Assembly (NCBI GenBank): GCA_030562195.1
Contig: JAUJPP010000006.1
Coordinates: 1,488,001 to 1,552,000, forward strand
Direction: 5' to 3'
Source: Nipponacmea schrenckii
Taxonomy: Eukaryota > Mollusca > Gastropoda > Lottiidae
Length of the DNA: 64,000 nucleotides
The position numbers and the translations under genes are program-made. Shown in pieces: positions 61,055 through 64,000 of this stretch (within the stretch, counting starts at the first letter, position 1; each line of letters starts with the position of its first letter). A model generated the notes under the pieces. It searched no databases and had not been told where the DNA came from. It was given only the letters and a program-made list of their open reading frames with translations.

Positions 61055-61312
61055 ACTTGTCATCTACCAACAACTATCTAGTTTTTGATATCAGCATCCA
61101 CTGGAAGCGAACATTTACTTGTCATCTACCAACAACTACCTAGTCTGTGATATCAGTATCCACTGTAAGCGGTCGTAAACTTGACATCTGCCAACAACTA
61201 CCTAGTTTGTGATATCAGTATCCACTGGAAGCGGTCGTAAACTTGACATCTGCCAACAACTACCTAGTTTGTGATATCAGCATCAACTAGAAGTGAACTT
61301 TACTTTTCATCT
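61055..61312 (+). repeat. 62-bp minisatellite, about 4 units (family R62, forward)
   Basis: ACTTGTCATCTACCAACAAC, TACCTAGTTTGTGATATCAG and CATCCACTGGAAGCG match the 47211-47968 array. Two units carry a GGTCGTAAACTTGACATCTG variant. Confidence 0.92.
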
Positions 61313-62269
61313 AAATCTGATAATCAACATGTTTGCTTTTCCCAGTTTTACTTTTTGTAAATACAAAGAAACCAACGAAGCCATTAGATAAAATAAATCC
61401 TAGTTCCGTCTATTTGCTTTATCATATTGGTTAAGATTCTTTAACATTCGGCATTTCGAAAATATTCCCACATGCAACTAAAAAAGTCTGACATTATTTC
61501 CAAAATAAAAAAAAAGATATTGACCAGGGAAGATTTATTTGATGTTGTCGCTTTATAAATAACAGTGAAATATATTTCAGGACGAAGCCAGGATGTGTCT
61601 GTCTGTCGTACCGAAATGGAATTAAAAACAGTTTTGCGTCCTACTTTTCTGCATTCGATTTGACCTGAAGATGATGTTAGAAATCTTAGACTGTGAATCT
61701 GAGAAGTAAAATATAGAGATATAAGAATATCTTGTCATACACATATTGAATTTGTTTACGGAATTTAATCCTAATGAAATTACAGCGTGGGAGAGATTAC
61801 AAAATTTATTAATATCTACTTCAAATACAGAGTTTGGCCTAATCTAATGATAGATGAATAAAACCCATGTTAAGTTGTTTCAAGATGTTCTAGGAAATGA
61901 CTGAGCTGTCTAATAAACAGAATAATTACTCCAGAGGTATCAGTTCTCAACATTCACTCATAACAACACGGCGATTCTCTTCATGCAGTACACAAACCAC
62001 AAACCAAGAAATAATTTTCAGTTCACGTAAGGTATTGAATCTCATATATTAAGGCCAAACAGTCTGAAATAAGATACCTGTTCTCTGTATTCCATTCAAA
62101 CTAGCTACTAATGGGTACAGATAATTCAGATAGCCCATTGACAAAATCTGATGACCTCGAATAAGTCATCTGTCCAGATTATTTCAGTCGACTAAATAAA
62201 TCATCTTTCTTCAATATCATATTCGACTTTCTGTGAGTCGGCATTGAATAACCTGGCTGTAATTTAGAT
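61313..62269. other. Unique DNA with decayed SINE pieces
   Basis: A SINE family 1 tail trace (CAGTTTTGCGTCCTACTTTT) lies at about 61628. Rearranged SINE family 2 pieces lie at 62090-62200 (CTAATGGGTACAGATAATTC, then CTGATGACCTCGAATAAGTC). No gene is supported. Confidence 0.5.
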
Positions 62270-62526
62270 AAAGGACAATAGGTCTTAGAATGAACATAAA
62301 ATTTGAAAATCTTAAATTTTGCCAGAAAAGACCTCTATTCATCAGTAAATATGCTTGCTGTCATAAATAACATAAAGATTATCCCAAAAATAATTAATTA
62401 TCCACAAAGATTCATTTGATTATTGATAAACAAGGTTTTGTGACTTTTTTTTGTGAGTTTTCCAGATTCTTTATGACACCAGGTAATTTCACTGATGAAT
62501 ATACACTCATAATGACCATTTGTAAG
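62270..62526. mobile_element. Long-palindrome foldback element, copy 4 (decayed)
   Basis: Keeps AGGACAATAGGTCTTAGAAT, TATCCACAAAGATTCATTTG, TTTATGACACCAGGTAA and GATGAATATACACTCATA. It lacks the outer right arm and part of the centre. Confidence 0.75.
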
Positions 62527-62650
62527 TACTTACAAATTTTAAAAACCGTCAGGTTTTTATACAATTTATGGAATAAAATACTGCTTTAGTTTCTATTGTT
62601 CTGAATCTGAGCATTAGCTTTAGCTTTTAAGATCTTACAAATGGTCAATT

Positions 62651-62752
62651 GACTCCATGTAGTGTACAATGCGGGAGAAATTACTAGCTCATGGGCACCA
62701 ATCCACGATTACCATTTGCCCTAGCAACTAGACATCTTTTCCACGTAATGCG
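62651..62752 (-). mobile_element. SINE family 1 body fragment
   Basis: CATGTAGTGTACAATGCGGG and CTAGCAACTAGACATCTTTT match the body of the 58045 and 54171 copies. Confidence 0.55.
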
Positions 62753-63029
62753 TGAAACGACGTAAAACTCATCATAGTGCAGGCTTAGCGTACGGATGTT
62801 GTTTATCAACAGAGCGAGGGGAGTTTGATATGATTGACAGATGCCTGACCTCAGCCATCATTAGTAGTCATCACTAGATGATCTTGTCTACAACTAGACT
62901 AGGATATTCGAGAAAATAGCGATATCATTAATACTTGTAGACAGGATTAAAGGTTAATGAAATAACAGAATCACTGTCACATGATATCCATCAAACTTAT
63001 CTCGGTTATATCACAATCAATTATTATTA

Positions 63030-63064
<35 letters not shown>

Positions 63065-63430
63065 TATTATTATTATTATTTTTTTTATTGTTGATTTTAT
63101 TTGTTGTTATTTTTTATTAGTTAAATGAAATATTTATTAAACTAATCAGTAATAGTGTTCACAGCTCTCTGTCAATATTTAAGCTTCAAAATGTGCTTTA
63201 GAACAAGCTTTTATTAAAATGACTCAATATTTTTTAAGACTCTGCGATAAATATAGAAATGGATAGTTAAATCATAGTTTAAGGTATTTTAAACGAATAA
63301 TGAGAATTTCGTGCATTCTGTACTTCTAAAAGGGAAATATATTCTAACAGACAAGATTAACTCTTGAAAATCTGAGAAGTTCAGGCCTGTATTTTAATAA
63401 ATCGAAAATTGAATCGCAAACGAACAAACA
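62753..63430. other. Unique DNA with an ATT microsatellite
   Basis: A (TTA/ATT)n trinucleotide tract runs from about 63020 to 63085 and then decays into T-rich sequence. Nothing else was recognised. Confidence 0.7.
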
Positions 63431-64000
63431 AAAGTATTATGCTTGGTAGGCAAAACTGCGAAACTGTTTTTCGTTGCTACGTAAAACTATCAAATTGTTA
63501 CGGCTGATAGGTAAAACTGTGAAACTGTTTATGGTTGGTAAACTGTGAATCTGTGACACTGTTTATGGTTGGTAGGTAAAACTGTAAAACTGTGAAACTG
63601 TTTATGGTTGGTAGGTAAAACTGTGAAACTGTTTATGGTCGGTAGATAAACTATGAATCTGTGAAACTGTTTATGGTTGGTAGGTAAAACTGTAAAACTG
63701 TGAAACTGTTTATGGTTGGTAGGTAAAACTGTAAAACTGTGAAACTGTTTATGGTTGGTAGGTAAAACTGTGGAACTGTTTATGGTTGGTAGGTAAAACT
63801 GTAAAACTGTGAAACTGTTTATGGTTGGTAGGTAAAACTGTAAAACTGTGAAACTGTTTATAGTTGGTAGGTAAAACTGTGGAACTGTTTATGGTTGGTA
63901 GGTAAAACTGTGAAACTATTAATGGTTGGTAGGTAAAACTGTTGAAATGTTTATGGTTGGTAGGTAAAACTGTGGAAGTGCTTATGGTTGGTAAGTAAAT
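63431..64000 (+). repeat. 31/39-bp minisatellite, truncated by window end
   Basis: Units contain GTAAAACTGTGAAACTGTTT and ATGGTTGGTAG (31 bp). The longer type has an extra 8 bases, GTAAAACT, giving 39 bp. The two types are interspersed, and the array continues past the end of the window. Confidence 0.95.

Noticed and set aside
63020..63085. Poly(ATT) tract as a SINE or LINE tail
   Set aside because: No adjacent retroelement body recognised; simple microsatellite.

Overview
This looks like a stretch of an AT-rich animal nuclear genome, most likely an invertebrate and plausibly a mollusc or other lophotrochozoan. The reasoning is: one recognisable gene, a biogenic-amine GPCR with canonical GT-AG splicing and a 30.6 kb intron; many interspersed repeats with antisense or sense tRNA-like heads (SINEs); foldback (MITE-like) elements; and a very heavy load of minisatellites. 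Nothing bacterial (operons, ribosome binding sites, dense coding) is present. The phylum is an inference from overall texture and is not proven by the sequence.

The only gene I can support is an alpha-1 adrenergic-receptor-like GPCR on the + strand. Exon 1 (20850-21792) codes for the N-terminus through TM6. Exon 2 (52424-53133) codes for extracellular loop 3, TM7 and the cytoplasmic tail. Joined in phase 1 they give an uninterrupted 550-residue receptor with every class A landmark. A possible TATA box and initiator lie about 410 bp upstream of the ATG. The leader carries several short upstream ORFs. The intron sits exactly at the end of TM6, where vertebrate alpha-1 receptor genes also carry their single long coding intron.

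Layout: 1-20.1 kb is intergenic and consists of long tandem arrays (69, 64, 54 and 53 bp units, plus smaller ones) separated by unique AT-rich DNA with SINE and foldback-element copies. 20.4-21.8 kb is the promoter, leader and exon 1. 21.8-52.4 kb is the intron; roughly a third of it is tandem repeat (25, 12, 12, 40, 40, 62, 74, about 43, 35, 62 and 35 bp units). 52.4-53.1 kb is exon 2, followed by the 3' flank. 53.1-64 kb is intergenic, with SINEs, two small inverted-repeat elements, a nearly perfect 60 bp array, a third copy of the 62 bp family and a 31/39 bp array running off the end.

The main structural theme is that the same minisatellite units recur at distant sites, sometimes in opposite orientation (69 bp: three sites; 62 bp: three sites; 64, 54 and 40 bp: two each), and that one array visibly grows out of the arm of a MITE. 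The long predicted proteins over these arrays are by-products of unit lengths that keep a frame open, not genes.
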